From Myxococcales bacterium (GTDB lineage: Bacteria > Lernaellota > Lernaellaia > Lernaellales > Lernaellaceae): a DNA stretch of 64,000 nucleotides. Below the pieces are notes generated by a model, which worked only from the letters and a program-made list of their open reading frames with translations, did no database searches and was not told the origin of the DNA. The stretch's first letter is position 1. Each line of letters opens with the position of its first letter. The stretch lies in the NCBI GenBank assembly GCA_012517325.1, contig JAAYVF010000006.1, forward strand, positions 106,127-170,126. The letters are read 5' to 3'. Positions 27,815-39,646 of the stretch are shown piece by piece. The translations under genes and the position numbers were made by a program.

Positions 27815-28284
27815 AGGACGAGCAAACCAAGAGCGAATTCAAGGTGTCTGACAAGCGACGGATCGTGGTGGACGACCAAGGGAACGTCGTGGATCGCGGC
27901 GAACCGGAAAAGCCGGCGGCCGCGGCCGAGGCGAAAATTCCCGAACCGCCGCAAAAATCGGGCGGCGAGGCGAGTGAAGAGGAGTTCGAGAAGGAATGCG
28001 AACCGTGCGAAGACGATTGGCGCCAGATGCCGCCGATTGATTTTGCCTCCTTTGTGTTCTCGCTTTCGACCTCGACCATGATGTTCCTGGGCTTGCTGCC
28101 CGATCCGCAAACCAAGGAGCAGCATGTGGATTTGGCGATGGCCAAACACCACATCGACATTCTCGGTTTGTTGAAAGACAAGACGAAGGGCAACCTGAAC
28201 GACGAAGAGGCCAAATTCATCGATCAGTCGCTTTACGATCTGCGCCTGCTGTTCGTGCAGGCGTGCAACGCCAAGACGAACTGA
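27811..28284 (+). CDS. DUF1844 domain protein
   Basis: 157 residues. The C-terminal 90 match DUF1844: PPIDFASFVFSLSTSTMMFLG in shortened form, then AKHHIDILGLLKDKTKGNL. The N-terminus is charged and disordered. The start overlaps the grpE stop, so it is translationally coupled. The family is widespread in deltaproteobacteria and related groups without known function; the coupling suggests a role near protein quality control. Confidence 0.88.
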   Translation: MKDEQTKSEFKVSDKRRIVVDDQGNVVDRGEPEKPAAAAEAKIPEPPQKSGGEASEEEFEKECEPCEDDWRQMPPIDFASFVFSLSTSTMMFLGLLPDPQTKEQHVDLAMAKHHIDILGLLKDKTKGNLNDEEAKFIDQSLYDLRLLFVQACNAKTN

Positions 28285-28308
28285 CCGCCTCCGGGAGGAA
28301 CCGGCTTG

Positions 28309-29676
28309 ATGAAATCGATCCATCGCTTGATCGCGCTGGTCTTGTTACTTTGCGCGGCGGCTCCGGCCGCGGCGATCGCCGCCAACGCCGACACGACACT
28401 GCAACATCCGCCTTCTTTCGCCAATCTGGCGAAAATGGCGGCGTCGTCGGTCGTCAACATCTACGTCGCCAAACAGGCGCGGGTGCAGGCGCCCCATTTC
28501 ATCATGCCGTTTCAAGTGCCGCCGCAGCGCGGCCAGGGCTCGGGTTTCATCGTCGACGCGGAAGGCTTGATCGTGACCAACAACCACGTGGTGCAAGGCA
28601 GCGACGAAATCCGCGTCCGGTTGATGGACAAGCGCGAGTTCAACGCCAAGATCATCGGCACCGACCCGAAAACGGACCTGGCGCTGTTGAAGATCGACGC
28701 CAAGGATTTGCCCCACCTGAAATTCGGCGACAGTGACGCGCTCCAGGTCGGCGATTGGGTCATCGCGATCGGCAACCCGTTCGGCCTGTCGCACACCGTG
28801 ACCGCCGGCATCGTCTCGGCGAAGGGCCGCAGCCTCGGCGCGGGGCCTTACGAGGACTACATTCAGACCGACGCGTCGATCAATCCGGGCAATTCGGGCG
28901 GGCCGCTGCTCAACACCGACGGCGAGGTGGTCGGCATCAATTCCCTGATCACCGCGTCGGGGCAGGGGATCGGCTTCGCGATTCCCAGCAACCTGGCGAC
29001 GACGATCATTCGCCAGTTGCAGGATCACGGCAGCGTGACCCGTTCCTGGCTCGGGATTTATTTCCAGCCGATGACGCCCGAACTGGCCGAGAGCTTCGGC
29101 CTGGAACGGCCGATCGGCGCCCTGGTCAATCAGGTGATCGAGGGCGGACCGGCGCAAAAAGCCGGGTTGAAGAGCGGCGACATCATCGTTGAATTCAACG
29201 GCAAGCCGGTCGAGGAGTCGTCCGAACTGCCGCTTTCGGTCGCGACCATTCCCGCCGGCAAAAAAGTGACCGTCAAATTCATCCGCGACAAAAAACCGCA
29301 GACCGTTACCCTAGAATTGGCCGAAATGCCCGATAACGCCACGCGGCTGTCGAATGTCCCCAACGGCGAAGGGCCGGACCGCGATGCGGTGGCGGTGATG
29401 ATTTTCGGCATGGAACTGGCCGACCTGACGCCGGACGTCGCCGCCACCCTGGGCGTGCCGGCGGGCAAGGGCATCCTGATCAAGGAAGTGCAGCCGTTCG
29501 GCGAAGCCGCCGCCGCCGGTTTGGCAGCGGGCGACGTGATCCTCGCGGTGAATCGCGCCTCGGTCAATCAGGTGCGCGACTTCATGCTACTGGTGAAAAA
29601 GTTACCGAACGGAACGCGGTTGTTGTTCTTCGTGCAGCGTGGCCAGAATACGTTTTACGTTCCGCTGGCGCGTTGA
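28309..29676 (+). CDS. degP: periplasmic Do/HtrA-family serine protease
   Basis: 455 residues from the ATG at 28309 with a GGGAGG site. A signal peptide covers about 1-25. The catalytic triad is His93 (NNHVVQG), Asp123 (DLALLKID) and Ser196 (GNSGGP). Two PDZ domains follow (about 245-330 and 365-450). This is the DegP/MucD layout: a protease and chaperone for misfolded envelope proteins. It ends the dnaK-dnaJ-grpE-DUF1844 run, so cytoplasmic and periplasmic protein quality control are encoded together. Confidence 0.94.
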   Translation: MKSIHRLIALVLLLCAAAPAAAIAANADTTLQHPPSFANLAKMAASSVVNIYVAKQARVQAPHFIMPFQVPPQRGQGSGFIVDAEGLIVTNNHVVQGSDEIRVRLMDKREFNAKIIGTDPKTDLALLKIDAKDLPHLKFGDSDALQVGDWVIAIGNPFGLSHTVTAGIVSAKGRSLGAGPYEDYIQTDASINPGNSGGPLLNTDGEVVGINSLITASGQGIGFAIPSNLATTIIRQLQDHGSVTRSWLGIYFQPMTPELAESFGLERPIGALVNQVIEGGPAQKAGLKSGDIIVEFNGKPVEESSELPLSVATIPAGKKVTVKFIRDKKPQTVTLELAEMPDNATRLSNVPNGEGPDRDAVAVMIFGMELADLTPDVAATLGVPAGKGILIKEVQPFGEAAAAGLAAGDVILAVNRASVNQVRDFMLLVKKLPNGTRLLFFVQRGQNTFYVPLAR

Positions 29677-29685
29677 TTCGCCGGG

Positions 29686-32590
<2,905 letters not shown>

Positions 32591-32666
32591 GGCACACTCC
32601 TTGTTTTCACTGGGCCAAATTGTTGCCTGAATGAAACTGGGAGACACGATTTAGAGCCGCGAATCG

Positions 32667-32695
32667 ACCATAAACAAGCGCGCGGGCGCTGTCAA
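32667..32695 (-). promoter_or_regulatory. strong sigma-70-like promoter of serA
   Basis: On the minus strand a perfect TTGACA (32695-32690) and TATGGT (32672-32667) have 17-base spacing, about 75 bases upstream of the serA start. Confidence 0.7.
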
Positions 32696-32730
32696 GCAAT
32701 AATCCAAAAGTTCTATGATTCCAAGCAATT

Positions 32731-34704
32731 CTAGGCCTTTGGCAACGTCACGGTGAAGCGGGTTCCCTCGCGAATGTTGTCGGTTGAACGGTCGGCCATG
32801 GCAATCGAGCCGCCCATGACATCCACCAGCGCCTTGACGATGCTCATGCCGAGGCCGAGGCCACCTTTTTCCGAGAAGCGGGCATATCGCTTGTAGATTT
32901 GTTGCTTGACCAGATTGGGAATCCCGTCTCCGTTGTCTTCCACCTGTATCTGCCAGTGTTGCCCGTCCGGCGAATCAGTCACCGAAATCGCCAACCATTT
33001 TTGCTCCTTGGAATTGTGGCGGATCGCGTTGGACATCAGGTTGACGAAGATCTGCCCCGCCAGTTGGTGACCGAGGATGAACTGATTGGGCTGGACGGAT
33101 AATTCGGCGGTGAACGGGGTGTCGCTGAATTGCTCGCGCACGATTTCCAGGGATTCCTGAAGCATCCGGGGCAACGGCAGCGGAATGAACGACGACGGAT
33201 TCAAATGGCGGATCGTCATCAGCTCGCGGACCCGGTCGATGAGGTTGGCGCACCGGCGCGCTCCGGAAAGGGCCTTTTGACGCTGCTTTTCCTGATTTTC
33301 GTTGAGCCGGCCGAACATTTCGTCGCCGAGCAGATCCATGTTGCCGACGATGATGTGCAGCATGTTGTTGACGTCGTGCGTCAACACATCGTTGTAAAAT
33401 TCCGCCGTTTCCTTTTCGGCGATCAATTCGTTTTGCAGGGCGATGCGTTCGGACAAATCCCGGATGAAGGACATGCTGGCGGGTCGGCCTTCGTACTCGA
33501 TGGTGGTGGCGTTGAACTCGACCGTGACGGTTTTACCGCCACGCGAGAGCAGGTCGCCCTGATAGATTTCCTTCGGCACCCGACCGGAAATCCGCCGTTG
33601 ATAGCGGTCGAGCATGAGGTCGCGTTCCTCGATGGTCATGATCCGGGTGATGTCCATGCCGACCATGTCGGAGACGGTATACTCCAGCATATCGGCCAAC
33701 CGTTTGTTGACGAACTTGAAAACGCCGTCCTGGCAGATCATGATCCCGTCGTTCGCCCATTCGATCAGGGTGCTGTATTTGCGCTGGCTTTCCCGCAGGT
33801 CCTGCAGCAATTGATCTTTCTCGATCGCCAGCGCCAACTGACCGGCGATCGCCTCGAGCAGGGCCTGATCCTCGGCGTTCGGTGGATTCATCGCCAGGTA
33901 GATCAGGGAACCGAAAATCTGGCCTTTACTGACCAGCAGACTGACTCGGGCGTCGCCCAGGCGGGCTTCGTTGATTTTCCCGCGCAGCCGTTCGCCCAGC
34001 CCCGGCCAATCCACCAGGCGCAGCGGGAGTTGTTCGATCAGGTGATTTTGAATCCAGGTCGGTTCGTAAGGCAGATCGGCGATCCCGGAAATGATTTCCT
34101 TGGGCATGCCGCGATGGGCGACGACCCTGGCGAAGCCCGTCCGCCGATCCAGCGAATGGATGCAGGCCATCGGCAGGCGGAGGATCTGCATGCTGATCAG
34201 CAGCAATTTCTCCATCAGGGCTTTCAACTCGCCGCCTTCGGCAATCAAGTTGCTGATCCGGCTGAACGTGGCCAACTGGGCGTTGCGCGCGGCCAAGGCG
34301 TCCTGGGCTTCTAACGCCGTCTCGGCCGGAGACAACAACAACATTTGGCGATAGGGGTAACCGTCGGGCGGGGTCACCGGGGCGCTGCTCAACATGATCG
34401 GAATCGATTGCCCGTCGCCGCGTTGCACCCGGATCGGCAGTTGAATCTTGTCGCGGAGCCGAAGTTGATCCTTGACCTGCTCGTAAATCGCCTTATCGGG
34501 AATCACCAGCGAGAGCGGTTTGCCGGTCAGGTCTTTCGCCGAATAATCGAGCAGCGACTGGATCGCTCCACCGGCGACGCGGACCCGGCTTTTCCCGTCG
34601 AGGAGCAGGAACGCGGCATTCACCGCGCCGAGCGCTTCCCCGCAGAACCAGTCGGTATCCAGCGCCGCGACTTGTCGAGTCATGGATTTGGATGGTCCCG
34701 GCAT
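32731..34704 (-). CDS. PAS-GAF-PAS sensor histidine kinase, orphan
   Basis: 657 residues without membrane helices. A PAS domain (about 20-125), a GAF domain (150-300) and a second PAS (305-420) precede a kinase core. The phosphoacceptor is His443 in LTHDVNN. The ATPase domain has the N box (NLMSNAIRHN), DNGDGI and GLGLGMSI. It is cytoplasmic. A GGGGAGAG site precedes the start. No response regulator gene is in the window, so the partner is unknown. Confidence 0.9.
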   Translation of the reverse strand: MPGPSKSMTRQVAALDTDWFCGEALGAVNAAFLLLDGKSRVRVAGGAIQSLLDYSAKDLTGKPLSLVIPDKAIYEQVKDQLRLRDKIQLPIRVQRGDGQSIPIMLSSAPVTPPDGYPYRQMLLLSPAETALEAQDALAARNAQLATFSRISNLIAEGGELKALMEKLLLISMQILRLPMACIHSLDRRTGFARVVAHRGMPKEIISGIADLPYEPTWIQNHLIEQLPLRLVDWPGLGERLRGKINEARLGDARVSLLVSKGQIFGSLIYLAMNPPNAEDQALLEAIAGQLALAIEKDQLLQDLRESQRKYSTLIEWANDGIMICQDGVFKFVNKRLADMLEYTVSDMVGMDITRIMTIEERDLMLDRYQRRISGRVPKEIYQGDLLSRGGKTVTVEFNATTIEYEGRPASMSFIRDLSERIALQNELIAEKETAEFYNDVLTHDVNNMLHIIVGNMDLLGDEMFGRLNENQEKQRQKALSGARRCANLIDRVRELMTIRHLNPSSFIPLPLPRMLQESLEIVREQFSDTPFTAELSVQPNQFILGHQLAGQIFVNLMSNAIRHNSKEQKWLAISVTDSPDGQHWQIQVEDNGDGIPNLVKQQIYKRYARFSEKGGLGLGMSIVKALVDVMGGSIAMADRSTDNIREGTRFTVTLPKA

Positions 34705-34796
34705 TTCGCTCTCCCCGGACGTCGCTCGCGGACGTCTCCACCCGAAATGGCCGTTATTTTATCCCAATCGCCGGAACAAATCAGTCCGGTGATCGG

Positions 34797-36446
34797 CTAC
34801 AGGTTCGCCTTCAACCAATCGCTGACGTAGGTGACGAATGCCGGATCGGTCGCCGCGGTCGGGTCGGCGTATTCGCCGATCGTGCCCTTCGACGGCTCGA
34901 AAAAGTGGTTGAGTTTGTCGAACAGGCGGAACGTGTACCGGGAATTTCCGCTCAGGGCTTTGCGGAAACCGTCGGCGTGTTTCGGGAAAACCTGCAGATC
35001 CAAGCCGCCCTGCACGTGCAGGATCTTGGCGGTGGTCTTTTTCAGGTCGTCGACCGGCGTCATGGCCATCATTTCGCGGTAGTAATTCAAATACACGGGG
35101 CGGCCGCCGATGACGGTGTAATTCAGGTCCGGTTTTTCCTTCGCCAGCCGCAACACGGTGACGACCGGCGATTTTTCCCAGGCCGCCGGATTGGCGTTCT
35201 GTTCGAATTGAACGCGGTTTTTCACCTGTTCGATCGCCAGATCCGATAAGGGCGTGTCGCACGGCGCCAGGAGCACCAGGGAGACGATGTCGTTTCGTTT
35301 CGCGGCGGTCATGATCGCCACGTTGGCGCCTTCGCCCAGGCCGATCAACGCCAAGCGCGAGGCATCGATGTCGGGCCGTGTCTTCAGGTAATCCAGAAGC
35401 GCTTCCGCGTCCTGAATCTGGACCGAGAGGAAGTTGCGGGCGATGTCCCCTTCGCTGTCGCCGGTGCCGCGGTCGTCCATGCGCAGGACGGCAAATCCCG
35501 CCTTGCTGATTTGATCGAGCATCAAGCCCGTGCCGACGTTGATGTTGGCCGACGGCGAGTTGCCGTCGCGGTCCTGCAAGCCGGAATCGGAGAGGAAGAC
35601 GAGCGCCGGAATACGGCCGACCAGGCCGCGGGGCTTGGTCAGCACGCCGCTGTATTTCCCGGCCGGTGTTTTCAGTTCGACGTCCTCGTACAACAAGTCG
35701 CTGCTGATGATCTTGACCGGGTTCGCCTCGGCGGCGCGTTCGCCTTCGTATTTGACCCGTTCGGCGATGAACCCCTGCATCGGTGATTCGATTTTCAGGA
35801 TCTGACCGTTTTTATCGGCCCAGATGATCATCCCCACGTCGCCGCGGTTCAGGAAGTATTTGTGCGCCATGAAGAAGCCGTTTTTCAGGGAAACCGCTTC
35901 CCACGCCAGATGTTTCAGCGTTACCGGCTCGGCGAGCCGCAACTCGGACGGGATCGCCACCGAAAACTGCTGTTCGCCGCCCACGCGGTGCGAGTACCGC
36001 TGGATGAGCAAGTGGAGGTGATGCCAGACGCCGACGTCGACGATCATCGTCGAGGGGGTGACCTGCAAACGTTTTTCGCGTTTCTGGGTTCCCTGCTGGA
36101 CCTCGATCAACAGCTCGCTGTTGCCGTAGGTCGCGCCCAGCGCCTGCGGCAGGGCCTGAATCGCCACCTCGCGTTGGTAACTGTGAATCGGACCGTTCAG
36201 ATTCCGCATGACCAGACGGGTGAAGTCCTTGGTTTCACTGTCGCCTTCCTTCAGGGTTCCCTGGGATTCGGTGACGATCTGGCCGTTGGACTCGAAACTG
36301 ATGGAAAACCGTTCGGCGCCGACGATTTTGCCGTTTTCGCTGATTTCGAAAACGCCGCTGATTTCGTCGACCGCCAGCGCCGGAGCGATCAGACAGGCAA
36401 GAATGGTCGCCGCCAAAAGGGCGATATGGAAAACGCGCATTTTCAA
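34797..36446 (-). CDS. secreted alpha/beta-hydrolase-fold protein lacking the nucleophile serine
   Basis: 549 residues with a signal peptide (cleaved near residue 26). Residues 30-250 form a beta-rich N-terminal region, and 255-549 an alpha/beta-hydrolase domain like those of secreted dienelactone/lysophospholipase-type enzymes. The oxyanion-region motif (SGLQDRDG), the acid (GGLDLQVFP, Asp483) and the histidine (KLNHFF, His513) are kept. The nucleophile elbow, usually GxSxG, is GLGEG at 369-373, so the serine is Gly371. The gene therefore looks catalytically inactive or uses other chemistry. It is divergent from an intact lipoprotein hydrolase. Confidence 0.8.
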   Translation of the reverse strand: MKMRVFHIALLAATILACLIAPALAVDEISGVFEISENGKIVGAERFSISFESNGQIVTESQGTLKEGDSETKDFTRLVMRNLNGPIHSYQREVAIQALPQALGATYGNSELLIEVQQGTQKREKRLQVTPSTMIVDVGVWHHLHLLIQRYSHRVGGEQQFSVAIPSELRLAEPVTLKHLAWEAVSLKNGFFMAHKYFLNRGDVGMIIWADKNGQILKIESPMQGFIAERVKYEGERAAEANPVKIISSDLLYEDVELKTPAGKYSGVLTKPRGLVGRIPALVFLSDSGLQDRDGNSPSANINVGTGLMLDQISKAGFAVLRMDDRGTGDSEGDIARNFLSVQIQDAEALLDYLKTRPDIDASRLALIGLGEGANVAIMTAAKRNDIVSLVLLAPCDTPLSDLAIEQVKNRVQFEQNANPAAWEKSPVVTVLRLAKEKPDLNYTVIGGRPVYLNYYREMMAMTPVDDLKKTTAKILHVQGGLDLQVFPKHADGFRKALSGNSRYTFRLFDKLNHFFEPSKGTIGEYADPTAATDPAFVTYVSDWLKANL

Positions 36447-36524
36447 CTCCCTTACGAACGCAATTGGGTGCTATTTGTAGCAGATAACACCCGATGTGAC
36501 CATCGGTTCAATAAAACAATTGCA

Positions 36525-36538
36525 GGCCTCCGGAGGCC
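36525..36538. repeat. 14-bp perfect palindrome between divergent hydrolase genes
   Basis: GGCCTCCGGAGGCC lies within the 144-base divergent region and inside the spacer of a weak candidate promoter for the plus-strand gene (TTGCAG, then TAACTT). A possible operator. Confidence 0.5.
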
Positions 36539-36558
36539 GTGCTAACTTGCTGCAAATT

Positions 36559-36575
36559 CCACCGGCGCGCGGTGG
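36559..36575 (+). repeat. hairpin just upstream of the lipoprotein hydrolase
   Basis: CCACCG and CGGTGG flank a five-base loop, ending three bases before the ribosome site. It might affect translation. Confidence 0.4.
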
Positions 36576-36590
36576 TCTGGAGGATCGGCA

Positions 36591-37586
36591 ATGCTCTGGA
36601 AAAAACTAGCTATTTTCATTTTTTTCGCCATTTTCACCTTAAGCCTGGCCGCCTGTTCCTGGACGCAGTACCAGGGCGCGTTGGACCGTACGGCCAGCCC
36701 GCCGGCCCTGAATCTGGCGGAGATCCCGGCCTTCGACTACGATCGGGCGACGCCCGACATCGCCGCCGAGGTCAAGGAAAACAAACAGAACTACCAGGTT
36801 TATTTCGTTAAAATCCGCAAAAACGACTTTTCGCTGCGCAGTAAAAACGCGCGGGCCTTCTATTTCGAACAGAAGACCGCGCCGGGTGAAAAACGGCCGC
36901 TTTTGATCTGCCTGCCGCCGACCGGCGGGCCGATCGAACTGGCCAAGGGCTTTGCCGAGTATTACGCCCAACAGGGCTTCCATACGATCACGTTCTACCG
37001 GCGCGAGATGTTCTTCAACCCGAAAAAGGATTTGGAATACAACGTCAACCTGATCCGCCAATCGGTGATCGACGTGCGGCGGGCGCTCGATTATCTCGCC
37101 CAGAAGCCCAATGTGGACATGGATCGCGTCGCCGTCATGGGCGTCAGCCTGGGCGGGATCATCGCCAGCCTGGTCAGCGAGGCCGACGGGCGGGTCAAGG
37201 CGACCGCCATGCTCGTTTCCAGCGGCAATCTGCCCAAGATCATGGCCACCTCGCAATACGGCCGGGTGGCGCGCCTGCGCAACGGCCTGATGGAACAATA
37301 CAAGCTGGGCTGCCGGGAGGAACTGATCAACTACGCCCGGCAATCGATGGCGGTGGTCGACCCGATCACCTACGCCGACCGTCTCGATCCGGCGCGGGTG
37401 CTGATGATCAACGGCTACCAGGACAACATCATCAAAATCTCGGCCGCCGAGGATACCTGGCGGGCGATGGGCCAGCCGGAATGGCGCACCTTGCCGGTCG
37501 GTCACTACAGTTCGTTTATTTTGATCGGGCAAGCCAAGCGGTGGACGCTGGCGCATTTTCGGAAGGTGCTGGGCCTGCCCTCGTAG
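36591..37586 (+). CDS. lipoprotein alpha/beta hydrolase
   Basis: 331 residues. A signal peptide ends in SLAAC with the lipid cysteine at 22. The nucleophile elbow GVSLGG has Ser186; the acid is likely Asp in INGYQDNI and the histidine is in VGHYSS. This looks like an active membrane-anchored esterase or acyl hydrolase, unlike its divergent neighbour. It is 24 bases before phoH. Confidence 0.82.
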   Translation: MLWKKLAIFIFFAIFTLSLAACSWTQYQGALDRTASPPALNLAEIPAFDYDRATPDIAAEVKENKQNYQVYFVKIRKNDFSLRSKNARAFYFEQKTAPGEKRPLLICLPPTGGPIELAKGFAEYYAQQGFHTITFYRREMFFNPKKDLEYNVNLIRQSVIDVRRALDYLAQKPNVDMDRVAVMGVSLGGIIASLVSEADGRVKATAMLVSSGNLPKIMATSQYGRVARLRNGLMEQYKLGCREELINYARQSMAVVDPITYADRLDPARVLMINGYQDNIIKISAAEDTWRAMGQPEWRTLPVGHYSSFILIGQAKRWTLAHFRKVLGLPS

Positions 37587-37610
37587 CGATTCGCGAAAGG
37601 AAACTCGACC

Positions 37611-38996
37611 ATGCGCAAAACTTTTGTGCTGGACACCAACGTCTTTCTACACAATCCGCGCGCCTTGTTCCTGTTCGAGGACAACAATCTGGTCATCCCG
37701 ATCACCGTGATCGAGGAAATCGATAAATTCAAAAAGGACTTCAGCGAGATCGGGCGCAACGCGCGCCTGACCAGCCGCTTTCTCGACGAACTGCGCACCA
37801 GGGGCGACCTGGTCAAAGGCGTCCCGCTCGATTCGGGCGGCACGGTGCAGGTGGACATCGGCGCCTATTCCGATCCGGACATCGGCAACGTGCTGATCGA
37901 AAGCAACGCCGACCGGCGGATTTTGCAGTCCGCTCTGCACACCAAGAAAACGCTGGTCCAGGGCGGCCGGAGCGCGCCGGTCATCCTGGTCACCAAGGAC
38001 ACCAACCTGCGCATCAAAGGGCACGCCCTGGGCCTGGACGTCGAGGACTTCGAAAACGCCAAGGTCAATATCGACGAGTTGTATTCCGGCCGGATGGATC
38101 TCAAAGTCCCGCCCGCCCTGATCAACCGTATCTATCAAGAATCCGAGATCGACCTCGAAACGATCCGGCAGATCGTCAAGCAGCAGCAACCGACCGCGCC
38201 CGACAACGGCGACGGCGAGGGCCGGATCTACGCCAACCAATTTCTGCAACTGCTCGACGAAACCAACGAAAAGACCGGCGCCCTGGCGCGAGTGGACCCG
38301 CTTTGCCAGAAGATCGAACTGCTGCGCAAAACGAAGCACTCGATTTTCAACATCAATTATCGGAATCGCGAGCAATGCTTCGCCTTCGACCTTTTGCAGG
38401 ACGACCGCATCCGGCTGGTCACCCTGGTCGGCATGGCCGGCACCGGGAAAACCCTGCTGGCGCTGGCGGCCGGCCTGCACAAGGTCATCAACGAGAACAT
38501 CTACCAGCGATTGCTGGTCAGCCGGCCGATCTATCCGCTCGGGCGCGAGCTCGGGTTCCTCCCGGGCGATCTCGACGAAAAGTTGCGCCCGTGGATGCAA
38601 CCGATTTTCGACAACCTCGAATTCCTGCTGGCCAGCCCGACCGACAAGGCGCAGCAATATACCTTGCTCAACGACTACCTCGACGACGGCCGCATCGAAC
38701 TGGAGGCGCTGACCTACATTCGCGGGCGCTCGATCCCGAACGTGTTTTTGCTGATCGACGAGGCGCAGAACCTGACGCCGCACGAGATCAAGACCACGAT
38801 CACCCGCGCCGGCGAAGGCACCAAGATCGTCCTGACCGGCGATCCGTACCAGATCGACAACCCGTATCTCGACTCCAATTCCAACGGCCTGACCTATGTG
38901 GTGGAACGCCTGAAGGGGCAGTCGATCGCGGGACACGTCACCCTGGTGAAGGGCGAGCGCAGCCCGTTGGCCGAACTGGCGGCCAAGGTGCTGTAG
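37611..38996 (+). CDS. phoH: PhoH-family ATPase with N-terminal PIN domain
   Basis: 461 residues. The PIN nuclease domain (1-150) starts FVLDTNVFLHN with the acidic metal ligand Asp8. The PhoH ATPase follows with Walker A GMAGTGKT and Walker B FLLIDEAQN. This is the PhoH2/YlaK layout, known as an RNA-unwinding, RNA-cleaving protein. In actinobacteria it sits next to an antitoxin-like gene, which is absent here. Confidence 0.93.
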   Translation: MRKTFVLDTNVFLHNPRALFLFEDNNLVIPITVIEEIDKFKKDFSEIGRNARLTSRFLDELRTRGDLVKGVPLDSGGTVQVDIGAYSDPDIGNVLIESNADRRILQSALHTKKTLVQGGRSAPVILVTKDTNLRIKGHALGLDVEDFENAKVNIDELYSGRMDLKVPPALINRIYQESEIDLETIRQIVKQQQPTAPDNGDGEGRIYANQFLQLLDETNEKTGALARVDPLCQKIELLRKTKHSIFNINYRNREQCFAFDLLQDDRIRLVTLVGMAGTGKTLLALAAGLHKVINENIYQRLLVSRPIYPLGRELGFLPGDLDEKLRPWMQPIFDNLEFLLASPTDKAQQYTLLNDYLDDGRIELEALTYIRGRSIPNVFLLIDEAQNLTPHEIKTTITRAGEGTKIVLTGDPYQIDNPYLDSNSNGLTYVVERLKGQSIAGHVTLVKGERSPLAELAAKVL

Positions 38997-39103
38997 CGAG
39001 GCGCCCGAAACCTCCATTGTCAGGGAAGCCGAGTCCCGGTAAAACACTCATTCAAACGATTCCTCCCTCCGGCCGCGCGGCCGGCAAGGAAAGGAGCTGG
39101 GCC

Positions 39104-39643
39104 ATGGCCAATGAGTTGCTGGGTAAAGGCTATCTTCAGGTTTATACCGGCAACGGCAAAGGCAAGACGACCGCCGCGCTCGGCCTGGCGTTTCGGGCCT
39201 GGGGGCGAGGCTTGCGCACCTATATCGGCCAGTTTATGAAAGGGCAGTTTTATGCCGAACTGTCGGCCGCCGAGCGGACCGGCGGCGCGGTCACGATCGA
39301 ACAATACGGCAAGGATACGTTGATTCACGTGACCAATCCGCCCGCCCCGGAAGACGTTGCCATGGCGCAGGCGGGGCTGGAAAAATTGCGCCAGGCGCTG
39401 GCGAGCGGAAAATACGATCTGGTGGTGGCCGATGAAATCAATACGGCTCATTTTTTTCACCTGGTCACCGTCGCGGAAATGAAAGACCTGGCGGCCCGCC
39501 GTCCCGCCGGCGTGGAACTGATTTTCACCGGCCGGTACTGCCCGGCGGAGATCACGGCGCTGGCCGATCTGGTTACCGAGATGCAAGAGACCAAACATTA
39601 CTACCGGGACGGCGTTCCGGCCCGAGACGGCATCGAGCGATAA
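39104..39643 (+). CDS. cobO: cob(I)yrinic acid a,c-diamide adenosyltransferase
   Basis: 179 residues from the ATG at 39104 with an AAGGAG site. The P loop GNGKGKTT is at 16-23, and the CobO/BtuR signature continues with GLAFRAWGRG. It adds the adenosyl group to corrinoids, giving adenosylcobalamin. No other cobalamin-synthesis gene is nearby, so it may serve salvage. It lies about 3.5 kb from the radical SAM cluster whose members have a cobalamin-type fold. Confidence 0.93.
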   Translation: MANELLGKGYLQVYTGNGKGKTTAALGLAFRAWGRGLRTYIGQFMKGQFYAELSAAERTGGAVTIEQYGKDTLIHVTNPPAPEDVAMAQAGLEKLRQALASGKYDLVVADEINTAHFFHLVTVAEMKDLAARRPAGVELIFTGRYCPAEITALADLVTEMQETKHYYRDGVPARDGIER

Positions 39644-39646
39644 AAT

